Part shown: piece after piece, positions 33,496 to 44,689 of the stretch
Layout of the letters: the number at the start of each line of letters is the position of its first letter
Position numbering within the stretch: the stretch's first letter is position 1
Origin: Todiramphus chloris collaris
Lineage: Eukaryota > Chordata > Aves > Coraciiformes > Alcedinidae
Assembly: GCA_025345505.1 (NCBI GenBank)
Contig: JANVCC010000077.1
Location: 6,405,494 to 6,469,493 of the forward strand
Direction: 5' to 3'
Length of the DNA stretch: 64,000 nucleotides
Translations under genes and position numbers: made by a program
Notes under the pieces: model-generated
Told to the model about the DNA's origin: nothing
Database searches by the model: none
Seen by the model: only the letters and a program-made list of their open reading frames with translations

Positions 33496-36195
33496 GTGGT
33501 TGATTTCTTCTTCCCTACTCAGAATATTTGTTCATGGTTAAATACATAATGGATGAGCAAGTCTGAGAAAAGTGAGAGCTAATTTAAACCATTGATTCAA
33601 GACTGCTGGTGTATTCAGAACATTTTGTTTAAAGTTTTTGTCTACCTAAACAATTGTATTTCCAGCACAAATGGCAAAAATGCTGGAGTCTTCCATAGAA
33701 GTGTGCTCAGTCACTTCATCACTTTCTGTGAGGCCAAGTTAATAGTTTTCCTCTCTTTAAAGGATGGCATCTGCTCTGCCTACTACTGTAAAGCTCACTT
33801 GATGAGCTAATCCCCACAGTTCCATGACTTAGACTCTAACTTACAATACTCATTTCACTATCTGTGCTGGCATAGATTAATCTGTGTTTCATACCCTTAG
33901 CAATCTGTCACTGAAACCAGCAAAGAGTTTAGAACCAAACCATGGTTTATCTTAATGGTGGAAGACGGTGTTTAGATAAAAGGTTTTTGATGGAAAAACA
34001 ACATTATTATCTAGCGTTCCTTCAGTTATTCTAAACATATCTAGCTTTTTCATATGTCCCACAGAGTGTCACTGGTCTAGTTTGATTATTTTCTTCTCTT
34101 GATGACCTTGGTATTAGCATTTATGAATTGAAAAAAAAAAGCAGCTAGTCACATATTGGATGGAGTGGAAATAGATTTTTAAAAGAGTAATAGCTTTGTC
34201 ATGCTTCTGTCATGTTATTCAAGGCAGTTCTTAAACAGTCCTGCAGGCAAACCCAATAAAAGCTTAAGGACCAGAGGGGTCCTTCTATTCTGTTATTAAA
34301 TAAGATCTGATGCATACAAAAAGCATTTATATCCAAGTCATGATACCATCAAACAAACATGTAAGCTTCTGTTGAATGTCCTACATGTTAAGGTGCCCAG
34401 ATCAACCATTTCATACCTGTTGATGTCCAAAAGACAATTCCCATCCTTTACATTAGGCTCCTGTTTCTGAATCAGGGTCTGACTGTTCCTTCAGGTCATT
34501 TCTGTAGGTTGAATCTCTGCTGTCAAGCCATCATCCTAGAAGAGTTGTATATTTACTAATTTTGCCTGGGACTCTGAAGCCTTTTGGGCTTTCTCACCTT
34601 TAAGCAGTACCACAAAGAAAACTAGCCAGGCTTGTTCTTGTAATTCACTGTCAACGTTTCTATGAAGTCTACGAAGAACTCAGCTAATTGTGCTTATGTA
34701 TTTGCTTCCACATGATTATGTTCAGCTGTTTAGCCGAACTCTAGGAACTGTCAAGCCTCATTAGCTAATCAGACCTTCAGTGAAAACATTGGGTCTGACA
34801 GCTTCATGGACATAAATGCCCTCTAGTGACTGGTGATCACTGTAAGGAAATGTACTTTGTGTAGAGACTGTGTATTCTTTGGTAAACATCTTGTCTGTCT
34901 GTCTTGAAATGTTACTTAGCTGGACCTTTGTCCATTTATGGTACCGGTCTTGTCAGGGGAAACTTTAATGAAGTCTGTTTTTTGAGAAAACATTCACTCT
35001 TTATTCTTGCCTTTTTTTTAGCTCCGTACCTATAATAAAACTACTGCGTGCAAGAAACCCCTCTGACTCTGCTCTGTTTGTTCAGCTTTTCCTTCCCTCT
35101 TTTTCCAGAGGCAGATAATAGCTGTCACTTTTCCCTGCTAAACCTTGATGCCATGTTTGCCCCTGGTCTGGAGTAGCCCATCTGCAATTGGTGTTACTTG
35201 TTCTGTATTTCTCCACAGCTGGAGTAACTTTGCTCTCCCTAAAGAGCAGGAGAACTGGGAAAAGAAGGATTGGGACTCCTTGGTTGTGTTCCCAGCTCTC
35301 ACTGTGAAATCACTTTCACAAGTATATCTTTTATTTAAAAAAAAAAATAAAAAATTTAATTACTTGGATCCCTAATTCCTGGTTTCTGCTTATGTTGCCC
35401 AGGTGGTTCGAGGATCCAAGGAGCACTGTCACAGAGCCAGAGCAAGATGTCAGCTGCCTCAAGGACTCTCTTTCCTTTAGCTACATAGTGCCTTCTGGAG
35501 AAGACTCTATCACTGCTTCTAGGTCAGAGCTACTGGTCATGGATGAATGGGTCTCTGCTCTAAACCTGTGCTCTCATTAGCGTAGACAAAGCCAATTGAA
35601 GTTGCACTTAACTGGAGTTTTGAATCTAGACCTCATCCAGGTTGTCATCAGACCATGAGGTGCCTTTTTGCCACTTGAATGAGAGACAGAGGTTTTGACC
35701 AATAGAAAATGGCAGTAAGGCCACAAGTGGCAGGATTTGTTGCAGACTTGAACCAAGATCCTGAAAACTTGCAGTGTTGCACTCCTCCTCTTGGCTAGTG
35801 ATCACCTAGCTTGGCTCTGCTGTGGTTCCTACAAACTCTTTCTCTTTCTGAGGTGAGTTCACCTGGCTCTTGGAAGTCCTCCTTCCTCCAGTCGTCCATC
35901 CTTATCTTTTGTGTCTGTACAGGCTTTCTGGGGATGCTGGCTCTTTGTTGCTGGCAGCTCCTGCTGAGGTCCCACGTGCACAGTCACTGCTGATTTGCAT
36001 GCGTGTGCATCCCTGCCAACAAGCTGCTGCTTGGCCGCCTCTGCTGACCCTTCTTGCTTGGGTTTGGTTTTTGTTTCTTTTAATGCTGCTAATCCCCAAA
36101 TCTTATGTAGGACGAATACAGGACAGCTAAAGAGTGATTCTGGTTTTGGTGAGAAAGCCTCACAAATGTCTGAAGTCAGCGTGTGAGTGTTATCT
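33496..36195. other. Long non-coding interval, nothing recognised
   Basis: Unique, moderately AT-rich DNA with an A-rich run at 35336-35356. A CTATAATAAAACTACTGCG string near 35030-35048 looks like a polyadenylation/U5 stretch of an LTR, but no ends were found. Open frames are short. No gene or regulatory cluster stands out. Confidence 0.45.
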
Positions 36196-36227
36196 GGGGG
36201 GGGGGGGGGTGGGGGGGGAGGGGGGGG
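36196..36227 (+). repeat. Interrupted G homopolymer, G-quadruplex candidate
   Basis: G14, T, G8, A, G8 in 32 bp. Four or more runs of three G's with very short loops satisfy the usual rule for an intramolecular G-quadruplex on the plus strand. It is flanked by ordinary unique sequence. Length is probably variable between individuals and hard to sequence correctly. Confidence 0.9.
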
Positions 36228-36599
36228 CAGGAAAGAAGCAGCTGATGTTGGCTATGTCTCATGGTGACTGAAGGTTTCACATTAGTCTGGGATGACTTGT
36301 TTGGGGCTCATTTACATTAGGGTATTTGCAATATTTGCTATACAAACATCTTCCGTGTGCTTTTATGTACTTGTACTCTTTGCCATGTTGCTCTTAGAAG
36401 GATTTCTCATTGTAATTCATATGCTTGTCACTTTTGGGTGTCATTGCCTCCTGCCATGCTAATTAAACCAAAAAGGGGGGAGGGGGAAAATAGCCATAAA
36501 AATAAAAAAAGAGACTTGTCATGTTTGAGAAAGGCACTGAAGTTAAAACAGGTTTTCAATGCTACGACTACTTCCTTGCTACACTTAACTATGGGAAAA
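36228..36599. other. Non-coding sequence, nothing recognised
   Basis: Unique sequence with a GGGGGGAGGGGG patch near 36474-36486 shortly downstream of the larger G-run, so two G-quadruplex-prone sites lie about 250 bp apart. Confidence 0.4.
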
Positions 36600-37345
36600 T
36601 GCAACTAATGTGGTTTTTAGTGATTAAGTGGTTAATGATTTAATGAACTAAAAAAATCTCATTTGTTGCATCCCTTGGACTCAGAAAAAACCTCAAAGAG
36701 CTGATTTTCTGTGTACCTCAGTCCAATATTGCTACCTGCTGGGATATGAACACAATCTCTAAATAAATTGCAAGTGGCCTTGGGCAAATGGAAGAGTTTT
36801 GCTTTGATCTTGCTAGAGAGAATGAAGTCGAATGTTCAATCAATCAATCAAATTCATAACTTCTAGCTACAATCGGCCTGACAACAGCCTATTATTTATT
36901 TTTAAAATCATATATTTCATTATTGCAAAACACACAGTCTCTCGTGGGGGGAAAAGACTAAATTATTGATAAGCCTTATATGTGACAGAGTTTGTTGTTT
37001 TTGACATGCTTGTCACTAACTATTGTCAGGAAGAATTTACTAAGATGTTTAGTCTGAAAAGTTGGCTGGGAATGTGTGTTGTGCCACATTTAAACTGGGT
37101 AGAGGAAACTTTAATAGCTTCTTTCTTCTTGAATTCCTAGTTGGTAAAGACAGCTGAAGGCAGACTGGCCTTTCTAGTGTGAAAACAATGCATTGGAACA
37201 AACATCCTTTGTTTTAATTGCTGCAAACCAGATGATTCAGACTCTGAAATCATCCATGAGGTGGGGATATGAAACTTTTAATTGATTTGTATATTTCTGG
37301 AAATAGTAATTCTCAGTCTGCAGAATACTTATGTAAACAGAAAAG
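36600..37345. promoter_or_regulatory. Candidate conserved regulatory domain
   Basis: Two blocks. 36600-37060 has AGTGATTAAGTGGTTAATG, ATTTAATGAAC, CTAAATAAATTGC, a (CAAT)3 run near 36838-36850, ATTTCATTATTGC and ACTAAATTATTGATAAGC. 37190-37345 has TGTTTTAATTGCTGC, CAGATGATTCAGAC and CTTTTAATTGATTTG. TAAT/ATTA cores are far denser than in the flanks and there is no repeat family. Inference from composition. Confidence 0.4.
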
Positions 37346-37699
37346 GGAGAACAATTAACCCTACATCTCAAGAGTCTGTTTTCACTAGTGTTTGTCAAAA
37401 GCATCTGAAGAGCGGGTAAGATAAGAGTGTATCAGAGAAGTCTGTAGGGAGACTTACTTCTCATAGTCATCCTATTATACGAAAGCATTTACAGAGACAT
37501 TATAATGGGTAGTTTTTCCAACCCAGCTGGAGTTTGTGAGGAAACTGTGCAAACACCTAGATGCTCATGGGGTGCTCAGTAATGGATAGAGTTTTTGTAC
37601 AAGCTGTGACCTTTTCACTCCACTATTGCTATTTATGTGACCCTTATGGGTCTTACACGTCAGTAAATAAAATAGTTACTAGCACTCAAGAGATCTAAG
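37346..37699. other. Non-coding sequence, nothing recognised
   Basis: Unique sequence between the regulatory candidate and the small tandem repeat; no gene or repeat family seen. Confidence 0.4.
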
Positions 37700-37732
37700 T
37701 CCCTGGATATGTCTACATCCCTGGATATGTCT
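37700..37732. repeat. Short tandem duplication (18 bp, about 1.8 copies)
   Basis: TCCCTGGATATGTCTACA at 37700-37717 is followed directly by TCCCTGGATATGTCT at 37718-37732. A simple recent-looking local duplication with no mismatch in the shared 15 bp. Confidence 0.9.
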
Positions 37733-37778
37733 TGTGCTTGTACTTGTGAAATACCTGAGCACCACAGGAAAGAAAGAA

Positions 37779-37850
37779 GTGAAATTCTGTCCCTTTTGAA
37801 GTCAATGGATGTTTTTTATAATGAACTTTTTAAGGTCAGAATTTTATCCA
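37779..37850. repeat. MITE-like imperfect palindrome
   Basis: Left arm GTGAAATTCTGTCCCTTTTG then AAGTCAATGGA; right arm, read on the opposite strand, GGATAAAATTCTGACC then TTAAAAAGTTCATTAT. The arms align along about 32 bp, so the 72-bp segment could fold as one long hairpin. The left arm resembles a short palindromic repeat common in sauropsid genomes that carries the words CATTGAAGTCAATGG and AGGATTTCACCC. No transposase or flanking duplication was seen. Confidence 0.55.
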
Positions 37851-38340
37851 CCTGTGCCTTTAGTCATTACTGGGCAGAGCAAGGAACCAAGGTGAGTGCT
37901 ATGACCCCAGTCCAGCTAAGAGATCCACCAGCTTGTACGTTTAATGCAACACATGGAAAAATAGCAGCTGCTGTAGAAGAAGTGAGGAATGGTGAATCTA
38001 ATTACTATTCAAAATATCCACATGTATGTATATGCATACAAATTCTTGGTGCACTTCTTGTCTGCAACCAAAACAAAGTCATAAGTAAGGATTTAAGCAT
38101 TTGAGTGATTAGCATGTAAAGCATTCAAAGCCTTACAAAGATGCTGCATAATGTATCTGTCAATACATAAGAGATACAGCTTCCACTGTACCCTCACTAA
38201 ACATTTAATGAAACTACATCTGTCTGAAGTTTTCCCCAAAACAAAAATTCTTATCAACTTTTGCCTTGTAGATTGCCTAAACACAGAACATTCCTTCTTG
38301 CTGATACAACATTTGAACAGAATTGGGGGAGGTAAATTAG
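37851..38340. other. Non-coding sequence, nothing recognised
   Basis: Unique AT-rich sequence; the 120-131 aa frames covering it on both strands overlap the palindrome or the SINE-like sequence and are not accepted as genes. Confidence 0.4.
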
Positions 38341-38445
38341 CAATACTGCCCTGGTGGGAAAGGCCCGGATGGCTCCTCCAATCCTGTATCCTGGGTTCAA
38401 GCCCATAACTTTTAGGTCTGATGCTCTTTTCTTTGCTGTGCTGTC
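38341..38445 (-). repeat. tRNA-like SINE remnant (lysine-tRNA-like)
   Basis: On the minus strand, CAGCACAGCAAAGAAAAGAG (A-box-like, from 38443), AGAGCATCAGACCTAAAAG and the B-box-like GGCTTGAACCC (from 38403) are spaced as in a tRNA. The stretch AGAGCATCAGAC is identical to the corresponding part of vertebrate lysine tRNA. The plus strand also offers a perfect B box (GGTTCAAGCCC, 38394-38404) with a weaker A box, so orientation is not certain. Stems are not intact, so it is a SINE remnant or tRNA pseudogene, not a working gene. Confidence 0.45.
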
Positions 38446-38909
38446 TTTCCATCATTCTTCATGGTGCAGGCTGAAAATATCCCTTCTGATCTGTGACATA
38501 AATCTTAGCCATTCCTTGGATCTGCTGCTTATTCTGCACCCATTCTGCAATTAGAAGCTTGGTGTCTAAAAATGGTGCAGAATAAGCAGAAAAAAAAACA
38601 AATGGCAAATGAGACCTGTTGTTTTACGTGCAATCCCTGCACTCTGAAATCACAGACTAGTAAGGGCTAATTATTTGAATATATTCCTATTATTCTATTT
38701 CAGCTTTGTAAAATGAAGTCTGTATTTGTAACAGGAAATTTTTATTAAGTCTGGTTTAAAAAGAAAAAAAGGAACACAAAAACCAACTTCTGATATTATG
38801 AAATGTCATAACTGAAGTACTTACAGGTACTTAATTTCAAGTGGGACTTCAGGGTTAAATTCTGATAATAAATGTAAAAATCTGCAGAAATGTCTAAAAC
38901 TTTAGCACG
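38446..38909. other. Non-coding sequence, nothing recognised
   Basis: Contains a direct repeat of the words ATTCTGCACCCATTCTGC and CTGCTTATTCTGC near 38522-38548, with a complementary GCAGAATAAGCAG at 38577-38589, giving a potential small hairpin with a loop of about 40 bp. Otherwise unstructured. Confidence 0.35.
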
Positions 38910-38953
38910 TCATAGAGTCATAGGGCTTGATAGAGAATTCAGGAAATCATTTT
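38910..38953 (-). repeat. CR1 LINE 3' end fragment, antisense
   Basis: TCATAGAGTCATAGGGCTTG then ATAGAGAATTCAGGAAATCAT corresponds to the antisense 3' end of older CR1 copies (TCATAGAATCATAG..GGAAGGGACCTCAGGAGGTCAT). Only about 45 bp remain. Confidence 0.55.
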
Positions 38954-39644
38954 GGTGGGAAGGTTACAAAATCGAAGTGATTGGAAAAAACTTGTTTTCT
39001 TTCTAAATACTGTTTTTCTCTCTGCAGAATCTAAATAAGACATTTTATTTCAGCTTAGCAGAACACTGATCTAATTTTGCTTTGGTTTTGGCATGTCTTG
39101 ATTCAAAATGAAACATTTCATGCCAATGAAAGAAGAAAAATGTTGCCATAATCCCCAAAATGTTGGTTTATTCAGATATTGAAATTAAGCATTTTACTAC
39201 TTCTGACTATGTGTGTTCCTGAACAATTTGTTCCCTGAGCTTTTTGATGATATTTCAACATCTTAAATTGATTTCACAACAGTGGATTCCCATGTGTTAG
39301 GAGTTCCAAGAGGAGATGGAGGAAAAGTTTGAGCTAAAAGACTGATTTAACCAAACTTTAGTGATCTGAAAGTTGAGTATCTCACCCAGATCTTCTAGGG
39401 TTCCTTTGCAGGCGCCAACAAAAAGAGGAGTTTCCAGGAGATGGTTTGTTCTATAGGACTGAAGCAGTTGAGCGTGGGCTATCTTTCTCCATGGGAATGC
39501 AGACTGCTATCTACATCTTTGTTGATGGTAAAGGAAGGCAACATTATAAGATTAGATTCAAAGCCTTGTACAAAAGGACAGTAATCACTATTTAGAGGCA
39601 GGGAAGCTTTGGGCTGGATGGAAGAAAAGCCATTTTCACAGCAA
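38954..39644. other. Non-coding sequence, nothing recognised
   Basis: AT-rich unique sequence between two CR1 fragments of opposite orientation. No gene seen. Confidence 0.4.
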
Positions 39645-39805
39645 GTGTGTTGAAGCATCAGGACAGGGGCTAGGAAATTTTCACCTTTGGAGTAGTTCAC
39701 TGGGCAAGGCCATGAGCAACCTGACTGGTTGAAGATGAAGCTGCTGTGAGGAGGAGGTTGGACTAGAGACTTCCAGAAGTCCTGTCTAACCAAAATTATT
39801 CTGTA
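39645..39805 (+). repeat. CR1 LINE 3' end, sense
   Basis: GTGTGTTGAAGCATCAGGAC, CTTTGGAGTAGTTCACTGGG, CAAGGCCATGAGCAACCTGA, CTGGTTGAAGATG, AGGAGGTTGGACTAGAGACT, TCCAGAAGTCCTGTCTAACC and AATTATTCTGTAA follow the 3' region of older bird CR1 families (ACTGGGCAAGGCCCTGAGCAACCTG..GGTTGGACTAGAGACCTCCAGAGGTCC..ATTCTGTGAT). The terminal octamer is present once and decayed. Divergence suggests an old avian or pre-avian insertion. Confidence 0.8.
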
Positions 39806-41815
39806 ATAAAATAAAAGAGCACATCCTTGTAGTTTTACTCAGGAGGCTTAAACCTTACACTTTGTTTCAGTATCCAGTCTGCCTTGCCAAAATGAGATCC
39901 TGCCCCTGAGATTGCTACTTTAAAGAGAGGGAATAGATTTATCTTAGCATTTAGACCTTCTGTAGGTATAAAACAATCTCTTAAAAAAAACCCATATTTC
40001 TTTTCTGAGTGAGGTAATTTGAAGTGTAATTTTAAGACATTAAACTTTAAGATCATCATTCAGGTGATTTTTTGGAGACTATCAGGTGACAGCACTGGGT
40101 GACAGTTCACTTTGATAGAAAAAAGGGGGAAACAACTCCTCTTGCAGGATGTGTTACGTGGGAGATGGCTGAATTACTGAAGCAGAAGCAGCTGAGCACA
40201 ATACCTGGAGTAGCTCCTTGGCTCCTCAAGACATCTCAGTACCACCACAGGCTGTCAGGGTCATTCCAAGTCATTTGTTGCATTTTTGTGTCTGAGTACC
40301 AGATCAGCATTGGCCAAAAGAGTCTTGAGGTTCTCTTAACTTGGAAGAACACCCTGCATTTTAAAAGCACAAATGGTCACATCTGGGAACTTTAGGAAAA
40401 AAAAGATCCTTTTATAAGAAATATTTGTAATTTTTAAATCTTTCTTCATTTCCCACTTTAGCTGCTGTTGTTTCACAGTTCATCAGAAGCCACAGTGAAA
40501 AAAGTCTTCCAGCCTTTCCAGATCCCTCTATTCAGACCTGTCAGAATCAACACTGTAGGTGCAACAGGCAGTAGTTGCTGCAATGCTGTGCCAAAAAGTT
40601 TGGTGATTTATGTATGCAGTGCCAATAGATCTGGTGGCTTTCAGAAACTTCCCTTCCCAGTGCTTGCTCAGCAACTCTGAGCACGAACTTGTACTGTTTC
40701 TCTGGTTTATGTCACATATGATAGTCCTATTTGCACCTAGGATTGGGTCCAGACTGCAAATGCCTTTTAAGCCTCACACCAATTCACACTTACTGCAAAG
40801 CCTGGAAAATTAAGACCTTCCTGAGCTTTACTCCTGTGGCATCATTACACCATGTAATTATAGGCTGTAATGTTATTTTATTATGAAGATTTAAGCAAGA
40901 TGAGCAGTTTGGGACACTTAATGCCTAACATGCAGTTCAACTTGGCTTTGATTTCTGTTATGAGATTTATTATCACAGGGAATACACATTCCACTTGACA
41001 CTGCCATGTGCCCATGTAAACCGAGTAGGCAGAATTTTTTTAAAGCTAGAAAGATTTATTCTTTTTAATGTCAGGGACTAAAGTTTTGCATGGAAGGGAC
41101 GTGTTGCCTAAATATACTCTGATCTTTCCAGTTATAAGAGTGGGATATCTTTCTCAACTATCTGAGAAATATTTCAAAGATCTTTCCTGTCCAGGTTTCC
41201 ACTGTCCTATAAGTGACTGTTGTCTGTTTCAGAAGTTCACAGGTATATCAAAATGTATGAACAAATATCTCCTGCCTCTTAGCACGCACACAGGCTCAGA
41301 TCATTGTGGGAGGGCAGTACCAGTGTTGTGTATTTTGCCAGATGCTTAGCTTCTGTGATAATGAGGGCTATTAAGGAAGCAGGGATATTAGATGCTGCAA
41401 TCTATGATAGTGGGGGATTGTACTTGATGACTCAGAAAGGTCTCCTCAGCTGCTGTGTTCCTGTGTTTAAGGGAGATGGTGTTTGTTACCTGCCAAGCAG
41501 CCTCTGACTTACAATCTCAAAGCACTGCAAAGTGTCAACACCAAATTAATTTCTTTGTGCATCGGTTGTGATCTCAGATGGTCCTTTCTGATACCTAGTG
41601 GTTGTGAAAGAGTGATAAATTCAGCTCTGAGGTTGTTTTGGTTTCTTGGCTCTAGTGAACATCAGAGAAAATCCTTCCCTTTCACTCAACTGTGCTATTG
41701 AGAAGAGCAGGGTAATGGCTCAGTTATGTAGCTAAAGCCAGTTAGAAGTGTTTTCAAAGGAAAAATGGCACTTGTAAACTGGATTGTCCTGTAATTTCTC
41801 TTAACCAGGTATATT
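39806..41815. other. Non-coding sequence, nothing recognised
   Basis: Unique AT-rich DNA. Around 41508-41555, ATCTCAAAGCACTGCAAAG and CAAATTAATT recall an antisense MIR tail, but the match is too short to call. No gene recognised; the 93-104 aa frames have no domain. Confidence 0.45.
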
Positions 41816-41900
41816 TTGCTGTTAACAGTAATCATGTAATCTCAAACAAGCCACATACTGTCTTTTTGCCAATTTACCCATTTGGAAATGAAAATGCAGC
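41816..41900 (+). repeat. Probable MIR core fragment, sense
   Basis: TTGCTGTTAACAGTAATCAT, AATCTCAAACAAGCCACATA, CTGTCTTTTTGCC and AATTTACCCATTTGGAAATG line up with the MIR core (TTGCTGTGTGACCTTGGGCAAGTCACTTAACCTCTCTG..CAGTTTCCCCATCTGTAAAATG). The match is degraded but collinear over 85 bp. Confidence 0.45.
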
Positions 41901-43959
41901 ATGTAATTCTCCTGCTGTAGGTGGATCAGCCACAAGACCTCCAGAGCTGATATAATTATCAATTGCTTCTATCTGAATTGATACCCTCTGCACCAGCTCA
42001 CAACAGGAGCAAGTGTTGAAAGTTAACTACACATTCCTGTGCAGAGGACTGTTAACATAAGGTGGTCACACAGGACAGGATCCTATTGTTATTACATGGG
42101 TCAGAAATTTTTCATGGGCTTCAGTATCCCCAAAGTTTCAGCCATGACTTTGAGTGCGCTTAGCAAAAGACTGTTTAGGAAGAGCTTTGATAGCACATTA
42201 TACCTACTGCTGTTGCATTTTGGGAATGTTACAATTGGATGTTTTCCTGATGAATTGATACATGCTGCTGCGTCGGTTTTGGTTTCCTGTTCTAGTCATT
42301 TGATACAGCATTTCATGATCTTGAAAGTTGGAGTTCAAGGACACCTTTTTGCCCAGGCAGACAATTGTGTATCTTATGAATTTACCATATTCAAACACTT
42401 CTGAAGGAACCCGAAGTGTCATCTGAATGTTTGCTTCTGGATTTTGCACATAAGAGGCTTCCCATTTGCACACTGGTATCTTAACATACCAAAAAAAGAG
42501 TGTCTCCAGCAAGCAGAAACCATATAGATAATCGGACATTGTCTCCAAGTGGAAAATGGAAGCACACAGGCAATGTAGGTTGTCTCTGTTGTCTTTGTCT
42601 GTCTTTAGCTATGTCCTTGCTCTGAAGGTTTTTCTGATCTAATTTCTTCGGGTTCTTGAGATGCTGCTCATCTGCATCTTGTACTTCATCAACAAGTAAT
42701 CATAGGCAATTATCTGTTTATTCAAAAACATAATTATTGCTGCATTTAATGTTCACCCCTACAATGAACTAGGGAAACAGAGCTTTATCCCTGAAGAGAA
42801 GCTAATTCATTCCAGGGGTGTAGTTGCAATTGGATTCTCTGACTTAACAAAGGGACAAAAATGAAGAAGAGGATAATCACTACATGTGGTCTGGAAGAAA
42901 GGTTCACATGCCAGGTTTGGGTGGCAGGTGATCCAGGGTAGCATACAGCAGTGGGTGCTTCAGAGTGTGTTCAGCACAGGTTCGGCCATCTCTGCCTGTG
43001 ACAGCAGCACTGGGAGCCACAGGCACAAGGCTTAGCTGTATGGACAGCACTGGGCTCCAGTAGCAGCTCCAGAGTCTACCTCCTCAAGCATTACCTGATC
43101 CGCTACTGACCCTTGTTCTGGTTTTTGATGCACACATGAATTCAGGTGTACCACTCTGGTCCGTGAAGCTCCGCAGGAAACCTGACTGTGCAACACCATT
43201 ACTTATGCTGGTGTGTTTCCCACTGACAAGCAGAAGACCTTGGATTTTGTTGTGCTGTGGTATTGCTTGGATCTGTCCTGCTCTCAGGAAGAGCAGCATC
43301 TGAGTTCAGCACTACTCAACAATGTCCATCCTGATCCTGTCACTCAGCTTAATGCCTATCCACCAGTTTTAAATGCACTGTATTGATGGGGGACACGATT
43401 TCACTGAGGCAGGGGAAAAGATTTGAACTTTGTGCTTGACTTTCCTAGAGTGACACTGACAACAAATTTCTGTTGGTCTTATTGTGTTATTTTAGTCTAA
43501 CTTCTTAAATCATAAAGTGCTTATGTTCCCATTTTTATCCTCATGGTAGCACAAACTGCATCTCATCTTCTGGATATAAGACATGGTTATCTATAAATGC
43601 ATGGGAGAGAGTGGATTATGCAAATATGCTTATTACTCTGTTATGGTATTGGTAGTGGTTGGCTTATGTTTGTTTTTTTTTTAAATCTGAGCTCATTAAC
43701 ACTTGAGGCAAAATGCTTTTTTTCCCCTGCAGTCTCAAGACAAAATCATAGGAGGGAAAAAAAAAAAAAAAATTTTTGCTACCTCTGTTTTTTTTCTTAG
43801 CTGAGACAAAAAAAAGAGAGGCTGCAAATTGTTGACCAAGCCCTCCCTTAAATCCCCCCAGCTCCCTCCCATATCAGTCCTTGTTTTCTCACTCCTGAGC
43901 TAAAAGTATCAACCAGGAGCAAACGTACAATGTTTTTGTAGTTGTTTCCATAGAAATTA
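41901..43959. other. Non-coding sequence, one weak regulatory candidate
   Basis: The part at about 42690-42860 (AACATAATTATTGCTGC, TTTAATGTTCACCCC, GAAGCTAATTCATTCC, GTTGCAATTGGATTC) may be a short conserved element. T runs near 43671-43682 and A/T runs at 43757-43780. The 114-121 aa frames around 42039-42548 overlap each other on opposite strands and have no domain. Confidence 0.4.
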
Positions 43960-44350
43960 GGCAGTTCTTCTGCTACACCTTAATTGCTTCTGTTGCAGAT
44001 CATGTCATAAGTCATTCTGACAAAAAGGCCAGGGAACCTTAATATTTTTGTTTACAGTATGTTAAACAGATGTTTTTTTCAGTGTAGAGATAAGACTACA
44101 TTAAATATGATTTTATAAATAGAGGCTCTCACAGCTCAGCTCCTCTCGGGACTGCTCTGATTTGCTCGTTGGATGATTATAATGGGTTTTTAATTACACC
44201 TGTGAGCCAAGGTATATATCAGAACTAAATTACAAAGCACCTTATAGTCAAGATTTTTCCAGTGTACAATGAGCTGAAAAAGGCTTTTTGTCCATAAGGA
44301 CAAAGAAATTATTTTTCACATTATTAAAATTACAGAAGCTTTCTGGGCAA
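43960..44350. promoter_or_regulatory. Candidate conserved regulatory domain, left part
   Basis: CTTAATTGCTTCTG, ATCATGTCATAAGTCATTC, CTTAATATTTTTGTTTACAG (forkhead-like), CATTAAATATGATTTTATAA, TTTTTAATTACACCTGTG and ACTAAATTACAAAGC occur within 350 bp. It contains the first copy of the duplicated 24-bp motif (44159-44182). No repeat family. Confidence 0.4.
44159..44182 (+). repeat. Duplicated 24-bp motif, copy 1
   Basis: Reads GATTTGCTCGTTGGATGATT and ends ATAA. The same 24 bp with a single change (C to T at the ninth base) lies at 45491-45514 in the same orientation. 11 bp downstream of this copy is TTTTTAATTACAC, whose reverse complement is nearly the same as GTGTTAATTAAAAA found just upstream of copy 2. 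Neither copy belongs to a repeat family I know. A shared binding-site module is one reading; a decayed old repeat is another. Confidence 0.8.
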
Positions 44351-44689
44351 ACATAGTGATAACACAAAGATTAAGACAGACAAACTTTTTATTTGTTTAT
44401 TTTTGTATTATTCATTTATTTTGGAAGGTGCTTAGTAATTTCTCCCAAGCAAGCTTAACTCCTTGTGAGCAGCTGTCTGAGCCTCTGGTGTTTTTCATAC
44501 TCGGTGAAGCTTACAGCGGGTTATTTTGTCTTGTGGGTTGGTTTTTTTTTACTAAGATTTTTTCATAAGAATGAGGAAGGGCAATCATACCATTAAAAAA
44601 AAAACAACCCAAACAAAACCACAAACAGAAAAAATCATCCAAAACTAAAAAGTTTGTGCTTAAAAGAATGAGGACAAGTGATTTTCATC
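44351..44689. other. Low-complexity A/C-rich stretch
   Basis: Contains T runs near 44541-44549 and an A/C-rich run 44594-44650 (AAACAACCC, AAACAAAACCACAAACAG). No gene or repeat family. Confidence 0.5.

Noticed and set aside
34840-35070. Possible LTR end around CTATAATAAAACTACTGCG
   Set aside because: Polyadenylation-like signal alone; neither end nor a TATA box at suitable distance was identified.
41480-41560. Possible antisense MIR tail (ATCTCAAAGCACTGCAAAG)
   Set aside because: Match limited to about 45 bp with no core or head; too weak to annotate.
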